This document shows, one piece after another, positions 1 through 8,866 of a DNA stretch of 64,000 bases (position 1 is the first letter of the stretch; each line of letters begins with the position of its first letter). A program made the position numbers and the translations under genes. The notes beneath the pieces are model-generated. The model saw only the letters and a program-made list of their open reading frames with translations, searched no databases and was not told the origin of the DNA. This DNA comes from an uncultured Collinsella sp. (GTDB taxonomy: Bacteria; Actinomycetota; Coriobacteriia; Coriobacteriales; Coriobacteriaceae): positions 186,001-250,000 of the forward strand of contig CAKUON010000002.1 of the NCBI GenBank assembly GCA_934668875.1, read 5' to 3'.

Positions 1-1376
1 TGAAGTCGCCCCGCACCCCCGATAACGAGGAGCCGGCTGCCGAGCGCGCCTGCGACTTCCGCCCCGTCGACAAGGGCTTCACCGAGGAGATGGCGCTGGC
101 CGAGGCCGAGCGCTGCCTCAACTGCAAGAAGCCGTTCTGTGTCGAGGGCTGCCCCGTCAACATCAACATTCCCCGCTTTATCGAGCAGATCCGCGCGAAG
201 GACTTCGGCGGTGCTCTCGATACCATCCGCGAGGACTCCATGCTTCCCGCCATCTGCGGCCGCGTCTGCCCGCAGGAGAACCAGTGCGAGGGCAAGTGCA
301 TCCGTGGTAAGAAGTCCGAGCCCGTGGCCATCGGCCAGCTCGAGCGCTTCCTGGGTGACCGCCCCGAGCTCGCCTCCACGCCCAAGATGGCCCCCAAGAA
401 CGGCAAGAAGGTCGCCGTCGTCGGCTCCGGCCCGTCCGGCATCACCTGCGCTGGCGAGCTCGCCCGCAACGGCTTCGACGTCACCGTCTTTGAGGCCTTC
501 TTCACCGGCGGCGGCGTGCTGGTCTACGGCATCCCCGAGTTCCGTCTGCCCAAGGCAGTCGTCAAGCGCGAGATTGACGGCCTGGAGGACATGGGCGTCA
601 AGTTTGAGTACAACTCCGTCGTAGGCAACATGGCCACGGCCGAGGAGCTGTTCGAGCAGGGCTTCGACGCCATCTACGTGGCGACCGGCGCTGGCCTGCC
701 CAAGTTCCTCAACGTCCCCGGCGAGAACCTGCCCAACGTCTTCTTCGCTAACGAGTACCTCACCCGCGTGAACCTGATGAAGGCCAACAAGTTCCCCGAG
801 TACGACACCCCCACCAAGCACGGCAAGAACGTCGTCGTCTTTGGTGGCGGCAACGTGGCTATGGACGCCGTCCGTACCGCTAAGCGCCTGGGCGCCGAGC
901 ACGCCATCATCGCCTACCGTCGTACCGAGGATGAGATGCCCTGCCGCCGCGCCGAGCTGCACCACGCTAAGGCCGAGGGCGTCGAGGTCCTGCCGCTCGT
1001 CTCCCCGCTCGAGTTTGTCGCTGGCGAGGATGGCTCCGTGTGCGCCGTCAAGGTCCAGAAGATGGAGCTCGGCGAGCCCGACGAGTCCGGCCGTCGTCGC
1101 CCGGTGCCCATCGAGGGCGCCATCGAGGAGATTCCCTGCGATGTCGCGATTTCGGCTATCGGCACCAACGCCAACCCCTTCGCTGCCAAGATCGGCGGCA
1201 AGATGGAGCTCAACAAGTGGGGCTACATCGTTGCCGACGAGGAGACCGGCCAGACCACCGATCCCCGCATCTGGGCCGGCGGCGACATCGTCACCGGTGC
1301 CGCTACGGTCATTCTGGCGATGGGCGCCGGCAAGAAGGCCGCCGCTTCCATCACCAAGAGCCTGCTGGGCGAGTAA
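1..1376 (+). CDS. gltA: Glutamate synthase small-subunit-like NAD(P)H oxidoreductase, 5' end cut by the window edge
   Basis: The frame is open to the left edge; the first full codon is at position 3, and the ATG at 90 is internal because conserved sequence precedes it. The N-terminal part has the two cysteine clusters of the GltD/NfnB family (CLNCKKPFC and CGRVCPQENQCEGKC), expected to hold two [4Fe-4S] clusters. A FAD-binding GSGPSG motif follows, then an NAD(P)-binding GGGNVAMDA motif and a C-terminal FAD segment with WAGGD. The family moves electrons between NAD(P)H and a partner subunit: glutamate synthase large subunit, or an NfnA-like flavoprotein in anaerobes. The partner would lie upstream, outside the window, so true GltA and NfnB-type roles cannot be separated here. 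A strong terminator follows. Confidence 0.9.
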   Translation, partial: KSPRTPDNEEPAAERACDFRPVDKGFTEEMALAEAERCLNCKKPFCVEGCPVNINIPRFIEQIRAKDFGGALDTIREDSMLPAICGRVCPQENQCEGKCIRGKKSEPVAIGQLERFLGDRPELASTPKMAPKNGKKVAVVGSGPSGITCAGELARNGFDVTVFEAFFTGGGVLVYGIPEFRLPKAVVKREIDGLEDMGVKFEYNSVVGNMATAEELFEQGFDAIYVATGAGLPKFLNVPGENLPNVFFANEYLTRVNLMKANKFPEYDTPTKHGKNVVVFGGGNVAMDAVRTAKRLGAEHAIIAYRRTEDEMPCRRAELHHAKAEGVEVLPLVSPLEFVAGEDGSVCAVKVQKMELGEPDESGRRRPVPIEGAIEEIPCDVAISAIGTNANPFAAKIGGKMELNKWGYIVADEETGQTTDPRIWAGGDIVTGAATVILAMGAGKKAAASITKSLLGE

Positions 1377-1404
1377 TCACCTGCAGCACTAGCCATCAAA
1401 CGGC

Positions 1405-1443
1405 AAAGTCCCCGTCGAGCACACGCCCGGCGGGGGCTTTTTT
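1405..1443 (+). terminator. Rho-independent terminator after gltA
   Basis: A 10-bp stem (AAAGTCCCCG paired with CGGGGGCTTT, one G-U pair) at 1405-1414 and 1431-1440 is followed by a T run. It lies 29 bp after the gltA stop codon. Confidence 0.85.
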
Positions 1444-1459
1444 CTATGCCGGTCGACCG

Positions 1460-1494
1460 ACCACCACGATGGGGACAGGCACCTTTGTGGTGGT
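1460..1494. repeat. ACCACCAC hairpin element, copy 1
   Basis: ACCACCAC and GTGGTGGT arms enclose the conserved asymmetric core GGGGACAGGCACC. The same element recurs at 8474, 12748, 14360, 14711 and 49518. Read on the minus strand it lies 24 bp beyond array A and would serve as the transcript end of the adhesin gene. Confidence 0.8.
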
Positions 1495-1517
1495 CTGGGG
1501 TCTGGTCGGTCGTTTTG

Positions 1518-1733
1518 TCTCGATCTGTAACACGTGGAGCCCGTTGAGCATCGTAGTTGTTACAGATCGAGATATTGCTCCAGCCGCCCCCGCTTTATCT
1601 CAATCTGTAACAGTTAGAGGCCAAATTCCTCGCTACGTGTTACAGATCGAGACGTTAGGTTGGCAGCCGAACAGTTCATCTCAATCTGTAACACCTGGAG
1701 CCCAAATATCTGGCTTGGTGTTACAGATTGAGA
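1518..1733. repeat. Inverted-repeat array A, six 15-bp arms at 40-bp period
   Basis: The arms TCTC(A/G)ATCTGTAACA and TGTTACAGAT(C/T)GAGA alternate in orientation at 1518, 1558, 1598, 1638, 1679 and 1719. The intervals between arms are 25, 25, 25, 26 and 25 bp and differ in sequence. Each pair makes a 55-bp hairpin unit. On the minus strand the array starts 37 bp after the stop of the adhesin gene, so it would be its 3' untranslated region. It fills most of the gap 1377-1770, and no gene is seen there. Confidence 0.9.
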
Positions 1734-1770
1734 TCTTGCAAAAGCCGAGGATGGGCGCCGTCATCAAAAC

Positions 1771-4700
1771 CTAGCGCTTGCGGCGCTTGGTCGCGGCGAT
1801 GCCGGCTGCGACGACCGTTGCTCCGGCGATACCCAAGGCGACGACCGTCATACCGGTGTCGTCACCTGTGTTGGCAAGCTTCGCGCCATCAGGCTTCTTG
1901 CCGCTCTTATCCTTACCCTTGGACTTGCTTGTCGTCACCGTGGTCGTGGTCGAGGTCGACCCACCCGTGGCGGTCCCGGTGCCGCCGCCCTGCTCGCCGC
2001 CACCAGGCGTCGGCTGCGGCTGCGGCTCGGGCGTCGGCTCCGGCTCGGGTGCCATCTCATCCGTCACCGTAATCGTAATGTTCAGACGCTCAGAATACTC
2101 GCTGTATGACATACCGGGGCGCTGCGCCGCAATACGAACGTACATGTTGCGATCGAGCGTCACGGGGCCGGTGTACTCCACGCGCCCGTCGTCCTTGCAG
2201 GGGCAGGTGTCATTGGTGGTGTACCAAATAGTGGCACCTTCCTCGGCCGAAAGCTCCAGCTTGGTACCCTTGGGCACCGTGATGTAGTTCTCCTTGGGCG
2301 ACCATGCACCAAACGTCGTCGCACCAATCGTCGCCACCGGTCGCGCCGGTCGCACTGCCTCGGCAGACACACGAACGTCGACCTGCTTGGACAGCGCCGT
2401 GCCATCCACCGTCGCCGTCAGCGTCGTCAGACCCGGCAGAGCACCGTGCAACACAAACGTCGCGGCGCCGTTCTCACCTGTCACAGCCTGCATGGCATCC
2501 GCAGAGCAGATGGCCTCAGAATCCAGCCCAACACTAACCGTGGCGCCGGTAAACGGCTTGCCATCCTTATCGGTCACGTATGCCACCAGCTCAAAGTCGT
2601 CGCCCTCGAGCATGGTCACCGCCTGTTCCACGTTGAGCTTGAGCTTGTCAGCCCGCATGCCCACGGCAAGCTCGCCACTCGCCCAGGCAGGCATCGCCGT
2701 GCCCGCATAGTTACGAGCGCCGTCGAGGTCAAAGGCAACGGTCGGCCCCGCCTCGCGCGCATCGGCATAGCAGATACGCAACACGCGCGACAGCGGCTTG
2801 CCATCGGGGTCGTCCTGCTTATCGAGCCACTTATACGTCACGTCACCCAGTCCCTGCGCGTCCAGCGCGGCCACAGCGTCATCACTCGCGTCCATATACT
2901 GCGTAAACTCAATCTCAACACAGTCGGTATAGGCATGGACCGACGCCACCTCGGGTGCCGCCGTCGACACCAGGGCAATGTTCACCTCGGTCTGAATCGG
3001 CGGCACACGCAGCCAGGCCGAACGCGCTTCCTCGTAACCGTCCTTGGTCACGCGCACCTGATACCAACCGGTCGGCGTATTCCAGTTGTAAGCACCGTCC
3101 GCACCCGTCGCAAGCGGGTTGGCCTGCTCATACTCCTCGGCATCCCAGCGTACGGCATTGGTGCCGTCCGCATCGTCGGCGCTCCACAGCTCAACCGTCG
3201 CACCCTCAACCGTGTTGGACAGTAGGCCCTCGTATACCACACCCGCAGGATCGGGCGCCGCCTTGGCAGCCACATTGCGATAACGCGCCTCAAAGATCGA
3301 CTGCATCTTCTCGTCCGAGATCAAACCGTCCTTGTTGGCTTTGTAGACCTCGGCATCGGTCAGCTCGCCCCAGTTGACCGTAATACGGTTCTGGCATGCG
3401 CGCTCCACCTGCTCGCAGGCAACATCGTAAGCGCACTCGGCGTTCGTCAGCTTAATCGCGCGCTCCGAACCGACGCTCGTTGAGGCGGCGTCATAGGCGG
3501 CGCCCACCACGGTACCCGCCGAACCGGCCGTCAGCACGCCGGCGATTGTCATAATGGAGCCCACTGCCACATCGGTGCTGTCGTGGCAGAGCTGGCGATA
3601 CAGCAGATCCTCAAACGCACGTGCCTTCTCCATGGCGTCGCGCAGCGCGTAAATGCACTTCCAGTCGTCCTCGGTCTTCTCGGGCTTGGCAAGCAAGCGC
3701 GTATGCTGCAGCTCGTAGCCCTCGCGCTCGCCCTTCACCTTCTGCATACGGACGTTCACGTTCTCCCAGTTCTTGCTGGCATCGTTCACGCCGTAAATGC
3801 CGGTAAAGATGCCGATGCCCTGGGTCGCCGCGGGAAACGCCTGCCCGGCCGCCTTCCACACGTCGGTCTTAAAGACCTGCCCGAACATCTCGCACTCGAT
3901 CTTATAGCTCTTGAGCGAACGGATCGTGCGAATGAGCTTCATATGGGCGCTCACGTCGCCGTTGCGCTTCCAAGCCATAAGCCAGCCGCGGACCTTGGAG
4001 TTATTGAGGCTATGCACCACATTCCAGTTGTCGTACAGGGTGTCCAAAATGTCGCACTGCATGGCAATCGAGTTAAACAGCAGTGCCTGGTTTTTGTTGT
4101 TATTGGAGTTCTCGATAAACTCCGACTCGATATAGGCCGTCTGCTCGCCATCGGGCGCGGCGACCTTAAAGCCCTTGACGGTATCGTCGTCAGCCGCCTT
4201 GTAGCTCAGGGAACTGCCGAGTGCCTGGCCCAGATCGCTAAACCCGCTCGTCGACTGACCCTTATACTCGCTAGCCTTAATACCTGCGCACTTGTTGAGC
4301 GCCGCAGCGGTTGCGTCATTCCAGCTGCCGTATTGGTTGAGCTGGCCGATACCCAGCGACTGACCCACCAGGTCCTCGGCCTGCTGCGTAATGAACTCCG
4401 CACGCGACGCATGGTCGACGAGTTCCTTGAGTGCCGCCGCATCCGCAGCATTCGCGCCCTGTGCCGCCGCGAGCTCCTGGTACCAGTCCTCGCTGGTTCC
4501 ATAGGCGTCCTCAAAGATCATCTTATCCACGTTGACGCCATAACTGTCGCCCTGCTTGGTCAACAGCGCCGACAACCCGCCGACCGCGGCCTTGAGTTCG
4601 GCAGCAAACTGTGCGGCCTCGTCGTTGCCAGCATCATCGCCCTCGCCACCGCGAGCGGCGGGGGCGCGGCGGGCCTTGCGGGCGCTGCCGCCTTGGGCCT

Positions 4701-6033
4701 CATCGTCCGCTCCGGACTCCTCGTCCTTGCCGCCCTCCTCCTCGGCAAACGCATCGGCGACCATCTGATCAATCGCGTCGTTAAACGCCTGGTCAACATC
4801 GTTAAACGAGTTCTCCATCATATACTCGTGCCACTGCTGCACGGCATTCGAGAACTCCTGCTGGCGCTCCTCGGCCGCGGCGGAATGCTTTTTGGCCGAA
4901 GCGTTGGCATCAAAACTCAGCATGGTCATAAGCTGAGCATTGGAGATGCGGTAGGTCTGCGGCATAAAGATCTGCTCAAAGTTTCCGCAGTTCACATAGG
5001 TCGAGTCGTTTGCCTTGTTGAACTCATCGAGCAGTTTGAGATAGCCCTCGTCCACATACTCGGCCGCGTAGCGCACGCGGGTGCCCTCGCGCGACTTTTG
5101 GCTCAGCGGAATCGTCACGGTCTTGCCGTCCACGCAGTCCACGTACAGGTCGAGCGTGTCGGCAGCCTCCTCGTTGCCCACCTCGAGCGTAATATCGAAC
5201 GTCCAGTAGGCGTTCTTCTTTTGCGGCAGATGGTGGAAGGTCCACAGGCTCTTACCCGTATCCTTGCCGTCCTTAACCAGGTTCTGCGTACCGCCGCGAT
5301 ACGTCACGTCAAAGTTCCAAACCGAAGCGCCCGGAACATAGCACACATAATTGCGAGCTGTTACCTCGGCAGCAGCGGCGGCAACATCGGTCGAGCCCAC
5401 GCGCGCTTCGAGCGTCACACGCTCGGCAGCAAGCGTATCCTGCGGCAGGTCGTATTCAATCTTGGCACGGCCGAGTTTATTGGTCTTGCCGGTGTACTTT
5501 GCAGCCGAGGCACCCGTCCCCACGGTAAGCTGCACGCTCTTGCCGGGCGCTGCGTACACGTAGGCCACATTGCCCAGCAAGCTGTGGGCATTAGTATTGT
5601 CGACCTCGATGCGCGAGGTATTGACTTCGAGCGTGGTGCTCCCCAGCGGCAGCGTCACTTCGCCCAACGTAATGAGCGGCGAGACAACGTAGGTACCTGC
5701 AGTCTTGGGTTTAAAGCGCACAAACACATCGGCGCCCGCGCCCTTCTTCATGTCAATGACCAGATTGTCGCCCTCCCACGTTGTTCCGGTCCACCAGGTA
5801 TTGGTGCTGTCACCGGCATCGCGAGAGCCTGCGGATACATCCTCGACCGCATCTTTGGCCAGCGGGATCTCGATCTTTGTCGCCTGGCTGTCCTTGAGCT
5901 CGTAGTGAATGCGCAGCTCGGTCTCCACCCCAACGACCGCAGACGAATCAGCGATAACCGAGCCCGCCGTCAGCCCGCGCTCGGCACGGTACGCCTCAAC
6001 GTCAAACGTCGGCACGTCGAGCGTCACATCGAG
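1771..6033 (-). CDS. C-terminal part of a giant wall-anchored adhesin, separated from its N-terminal part by an in-frame TAG
   Basis: This frame of about 1,420 residues continues the upstream frame (6034-8370) after one TAG codon at 6034-6036; the first possible restart is a GTG at 6027. It has no signal peptide but ends with a sorting signal: LANTGDD, a hydrophobic helix and a KRRKR tail. Before that come a long alpha/beta-rich middle, a Big_1-like bacterial Ig domain (TLTATVDG region), a chitobiase/FN3-like beta-sandwich containing IWYTTNDT, and a Pro/Gly/Thr-rich wall-spanning stalk. Without export the fragment could not reach the wall, so it works only if the TAG is read through or is absent in related strains. 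The ligand is unknown. Confidence 0.75.
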   Translation of the reverse strand, partial: LDVTLDVPTFDVEAYRAERGLTAGSVIADSSAVVGVETELRIHYELKDSQATKIEIPLAKDAVEDVSAGSRDAGDSTNTWWTGTTWEGDNLVIDMKKGAGADVFVRFKPKTAGTYVVSPLITLGEVTLPLGSTTLEVNTSRIEVDNTNAHSLLGNVAYVYAAPGKSVQLTVGTGASAAKYTGKTNKLGRAKIEYDLPQDTLAAERVTLEARVGSTDVAAAAAEVTARNYVCYVPGASVWNFDVTYRGGTQNLVKDGKDTGKSLWTFHHLPQKKNAYWTFDITLEVGNEEAADTLDLYVDCVDGKTVTIPLSQKSREGTRVRYAAEYVDEGYLKLLDEFNKANDSTYVNCGNFEQIFMPQTYRISNAQLMTMLSFDANASAKKHSAAAEERQQEFSNAVQQWHEYMMENSFNDVDQAFNDAIDQMVADAFAEEEGGKDEESGADDEAQGGSARKARRAPAARGGEGDDAGNDEAAQFAAELKAAVGGLSALLTKQGDSYGVNVDKMIFEDAYGTSEDWYQELAAAQGANAADAAALKELVDHASRAEFITQQAEDLVGQSLGIGQLNQYGSWNDATAAALNKCAGIKASEYKGQSTSGFSDLGQALGSSLSYKAADDDTVKGFKVAAPDGEQTAYIESEFIENSNNNKNQALLFNSIAMQCDILDTLYDNWNVVHSLNNSKVRGWLMAWKRNGDVSAHMKLIRTIRSLKSYKIECEMFGQVFKTDVWKAAGQAFPAATQGIGIFTGIYGVNDASKNWENVNVRMQKVKGEREGYELQHTRLLAKPEKTEDDWKCIYALRDAMEKARAFEDLLYRQLCHDSTDVAVGSIMTIAGVLTAGSAGTVVGAAYDAASTSVGSERAIKLTNAECAYDVACEQVERACQNRITVNWGELTDAEVYKANKDGLISDEKMQSIFEARYRNVAAKAAPDPAGVVYEGLLSNTVEGATVELWSADDADGTNAVRWDAEEYEQANPLATGADGAYNWNTPTGWYQVRVTKDGYEEARSAWLRVPPIQTEVNIALVSTAAPEVASVHAYTDCVEIEFTQYMDASDDAVAALDAQGLGDVTYKWLDKQDDPDGKPLSRVLRICYADAREAGPTVAFDLDGARNYAGTAMPAWASGELAVGMRADKLKLNVEQAVTMLEGDDFELVAYVTDKDGKPFTGATVSVGLDSEAICSADAMQAVTGENGAATFVLHGALPGLTTLTATVDGTALSKQVDVRVSAEAVRPARPVATIGATTFGAWSPKENYITVPKGTKLELSAEEGATIWYTTNDTCPCKDDGRVEYTGPVTLDRNMYVRIAAQRPGMSYSEYSERLNITITVTDEMAPEPEPTPEPQPQPTPGGGEQGGGTGTATGGSTSTTTTVTTSKSKGKDKSGKKPDGAKLANTGDDTGMTVVALGIAGATVVAAGIAATKRRKR

Positions 6034-6036
6034 CTA
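6034..6036 (-). other. In-frame amber stop splitting the adhesin gene
   Basis: On the minus strand the codons read GGT AAG TAG CTC GAT GTG ACG. The frame before and after the TAG is identical and stays open for 778 codons upstream and about 1,420 downstream. A CAG (Gln) or GAG (Glu) ancestor would need one base change. Confidence 0.85.
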
Positions 6037-8370
6037 CTTACCGTCTTCGATCTTCACCTGCTGCTGGGCGATATGCTTGCCCGCGGTCAGCCCCAGGCGG
6101 CTGAACGTGGAATAGCTTGTCGCCTGGATGTCATAGCTTGTCTTGTTAAAGGCGACGATAGTGTAGGCACCGGCCTTCAGGCGCGGCGTATCGGCCTTCA
6201 TGACGGGCGTGGTGCCATCGCCCTCGTAGCCCGTCAGATAGGTAATGCCGTCGGCAACCAGCTTGCCATCGGACGTGCGGAACACCAGCACGCGGTTGGC
6301 GCCCTGATAATCACCCTTGGTGGTCACCGTCGCCGCACCCCAAGGCTTTAGGTCGATATCGACCTTACCGGCAGACGGCTTTATGCGCGCGGTGGCCCCA
6401 CCCAGCTTAAGGCTGTCCTTGGGTTTGAGCGTAATCTCCAGCTCCTGGTCCGCATCGGCAATGGCCTGTGACACTACGATCGCTGTACCCTGAATGCGAT
6501 AGTCGTTTTCCTTGTCACCCTTGGCGGCTTTAAGCGTCTTACCGTCGCACGTAATGGTCAGGTCGATATCATCGAGACTGTTCAGTTCAATGCGCTCGGT
6601 TTTATCCTGCCCTGCCACCGGCTCGAGATAGCCCACGTTGAGCTCAATCGCGCGGGAGGCGGGAATCTTGGTAAAGTCCGCAGCCTTAATCTCGCCGATG
6701 TCCCATGTGCCGGCCATCTGGTCGCCCGGGCGCGCCAGCACCATGTCATAGTAGCCATCGAGCGAAAGGCGCAGCATAGTGGCCGTCTTAGAGAGGGCAT
6801 CTACCGTAAAGCTGCCGTCGGCGGCAATGTTCAGCGGCGCAGACTGCCCCGCCTGCACAAGCACCGCCGTCGCGCCCTGGGGAAGCCTGCCCGTTACCTG
6901 GGCCGCCTCGCCCATCCACTCAAACGTATAGGCGGGTTTTGACGAGTCCGCCGAATCCTTGCGGTCGGCCACGGCATCGGCGAGTTTCTTGACCATCGAG
7001 GGGTTGCCCGCCGAATCGGTCGCATAGGCATAGATGGTCTGACCCTCGCTAAAGGGAATCGCGTACGTTACGCCATCGATTGTCACGCGATCATTATAGT
7101 CGCCAGGATAGCCCGCCTCACCAAACTGAAGGTCGGGGTTCATCACGCGCAGGGTAACTGCGTTATGGTTTATCTCGCTCCCGCCACCGACGGTGCTTGA
7201 ATAGCGCGTGTTCTCAAAAGCCCACCACTCTATCTTTTCCACGCTTCTGGGCAGCACGATCTCTTTGCCGGCGATCGCGGGATCAAGAGATAAAAACGCG
7301 CTGCTGCCGATATATTTGACGCCGTCGCCAATCGTCACCGACGACACATGTGAGCACCCATTAAAGGCTTGGCGCTCAATCCGCTCCACCGTGCCCGGTA
7401 CGTCGATCTGCGTAAAGGTGAGTACCGTTGTGTCCGAGACATAGAACTGCGGCACGCCGCAATTGGCGAAAGCGCGGTAGTCGATAGTCTTAACCGAAGG
7501 CGGCAGCGTTGCCACCACATTGTCGTCAAGTTGTTCGCAGCCCTCAAAGGCCTGCTCGGGAATCGTGGTAAAGGCCGCGTTGTTGGGCCAGGTCACCGTC
7601 TGAAGTGTCTTGCTTCCGTAAAACGCATTCCAGCCCAGCTCCTCAACCGAATCGGGCAGCGCGATTTCCTTAATGCTGCTTCCGCCCAAGCCGCCCACCT
7701 TGCGGACATGCGAATCGCCGGCGAAGGTAACCGACGTGAGCGCGGCACTTCCCATGCCCGCCAGGCTCACGACATTCTTGCCGTCAATGGTCGAGGGCAC
7801 CTCCAGCGTGGTGATGCCCGAGTCGCCGTACTCGATCGAGATTTCGTTGGTGAGGCTATCGATTGAGAAGTAGTACTGAGCGGGAGTCTGCTCGCCGGCT
7901 ACGTAGCCATCATCGTATTCGCCCTTTACGCCCGTGGCGCCCTTTGAGGTTACCCAGAGCTCAAGCTCCTCGTTCCAGGTTGCCTCAGCGTTGGCGGTTT
8001 CCTCTTGTTGTTGCTGCTCGGCAAGCTCCTTGCCCTCGACAAGATCGGTTGCAAGTGTTCCCACAGGCGTGCTCTCGGTCTGCCCGGCGCCCGTCAGGCC
8101 CGCCGCCGATGCGATCTCGGAGGCCGGAGGTGTCGGGGCGTCACCGGTATCGAGCGCCACGGGATCAGCGGCGTCGGCATCAGTCGCGGTGCCGGCGGCA
8201 TCGGACGAGACAGCATCGTCTGCTTGGTCGACATCCGTCTGCACAAAGGTGCTGTCGGTGGTGAGCGCCTCGGCAAACGCGTCTATGGGCAACGAACTCG
8301 TCACCATTGCGAGGGTCGCCGTGGCAACGGTCAGGCGGCGGCAAAGTGCTCGAACAGTAGTCCACCTCAT
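6034..8370 (-). CDS. N-terminal part of the giant adhesin, with signal peptide and BspA-like leucine-rich repeats
   Basis: The ATG at 8370 is chosen because AAAGGAA lies 5-8 bases upstream; a TTG at 8394 in the same frame has no such site. The 778-residue product starts with a basic segment and a hydrophobic signal peptide ending near IDAFAEA. A Glu/Ala-rich linker follows. Then come LRR_5 (BspA-type) repeats with phrases such as LPDSVEELGWNAFYGSKTL and VPGTVERIERQAFNGCS, and later beta-sandwich-like repeats. It has no sorting signal of its own because the frame stops at the TAG, so the short product would probably be secreted rather than anchored. BspA-like repeats are known in adhesins of oral and gut bacteria. 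A conserved palindromic operator lies about 77 bp upstream of the start. Confidence 0.8.
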   Translation of the reverse strand: MRWTTVRALCRRLTVATATLAMVTSSLPIDAFAEALTTDSTFVQTDVDQADDAVSSDAAGTATDADAADPVALDTGDAPTPPASEIASAAGLTGAGQTESTPVGTLATDLVEGKELAEQQQQEETANAEATWNEELELWVTSKGATGVKGEYDDGYVAGEQTPAQYYFSIDSLTNEISIEYGDSGITTLEVPSTIDGKNVVSLAGMGSAALTSVTFAGDSHVRKVGGLGGSSIKEIALPDSVEELGWNAFYGSKTLQTVTWPNNAAFTTIPEQAFEGCEQLDDNVVATLPPSVKTIDYRAFANCGVPQFYVSDTTVLTFTQIDVPGTVERIERQAFNGCSHVSSVTIGDGVKYIGSSAFLSLDPAIAGKEIVLPRSVEKIEWWAFENTRYSSTVGGGSEINHNAVTLRVMNPDLQFGEAGYPGDYNDRVTIDGVTYAIPFSEGQTIYAYATDSAGNPSMVKKLADAVADRKDSADSSKPAYTFEWMGEAAQVTGRLPQGATAVLVQAGQSAPLNIAADGSFTVDALSKTATMLRLSLDGYYDMVLARPGDQMAGTWDIGEIKAADFTKIPASRAIELNVGYLEPVAGQDKTERIELNSLDDIDLTITCDGKTLKAAKGDKENDYRIQGTAIVVSQAIADADQELEITLKPKDSLKLGGATARIKPSAGKVDIDLKPWGAATVTTKGDYQGANRVLVFRTSDGKLVADGITYLTGYEGDGTTPVMKADTPRLKAGAYTIVAFNKTSYDIQATSYSTFSRLGLTAGKHIAQQQVKIEDGK

Positions 8371-8430
8371 GGTCGTTCCTTTCTTGCAGACCAAAAGTCA
8401 TCCAGCGTAATCGTTGCCCAAAAACAAAGC

Positions 8431-8473
8431 GAACGGTAGGTTCATATATACGAACCTACCGTTCTACCTGCGC
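8431..8473 (-). promoter_or_regulatory. Composite palindromic operator upstream of the giant adhesin
   Basis: A near-perfect 34-bp palindrome (8431-8464, 16 of 17 positions paired) contains the core AGGTTC...GAACCT. TACCTGCGC (CGCAGGTA reading towards the gene) begins 17.5 bp from its centre. The same pair at the same spacing precedes the surface genes starting at 10876 and 12720. The palindrome centre is 77.5 bp from the start codon. Confidence 0.75.
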
Positions 8474-8513
8474 AAACCACCACAAAGGGGACAGGCACCT
8501 TTGCGGTGGTTTT
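8474..8513. repeat. ACCACCAC hairpin element, copy 2
   Basis: Arms AAACCACCACAAAGG and CCTTTGCGGTGGTTT flank the GGACAGGCA core. It lies 20 bp beyond array B on the minus strand, the same order as at copy 1, and directly abuts the operator of the adhesin gene. Confidence 0.8.
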
Positions 8514-8533
8514 GGACTTAGCCGGCCGGTTTG

Positions 8534-8829
8534 TCTCAATCTGTAACAGGTAGGCCACATAGAGCCCCGTAGATGTTACAGATCGAGACATTGTGTCGGC
8601 GCCTTCCGGTTCATCTAAATCTGTAACAGTTAGAGGCCAAATCTCCCGCTACGTGTTACAGATCGAGACGTTGTTCCGACACTCGCTAGCTTGTCTCAAT
8701 CTGTAACATCTGGAACCCAAATTCCTCGTTTGGTGTTACAGATCGAGACATTAGGTTGGCAGTCAGGCGGTTCATCTCAATCTGTAACATCTTGGGCCGT
8801 TTTGGGCGGCCAGGTGTTACAGATTGAGA
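8534..8829. repeat. Inverted-repeat array B, eight 15-bp arms at 40-bp period
   Basis: The arms start at 8534, 8574, 8614, 8654, 8694, 8734, 8775 and 8815 and alternate in orientation. Intervals are 25 bp except one of 26. Some intervals match those of array A (both contain GTTAGAGGCCAAAT and TTAGGTTGGCAG), so the arrays share ancestry. On the minus strand the array starts 37 bp after the stop of the 8867-10876 gene. Confidence 0.9.
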
Positions 8830-8866
8830 TTTTGCTGACGCCGAGAACGAGGGCAGCCACCAAAAC

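Noticed and set aside
3583..6351. A 922-codon open frame opposite the giant adhesin
   Set aside because: Same cause; it overlaps both halves of the adhesin, has no ribosome site and no family features.
8534..8829. CRISPR array
   Set aside because: The repeats alternate in orientation, are only 15 bp, some intervals are shared between arrays, and no cas gene is present in the window.
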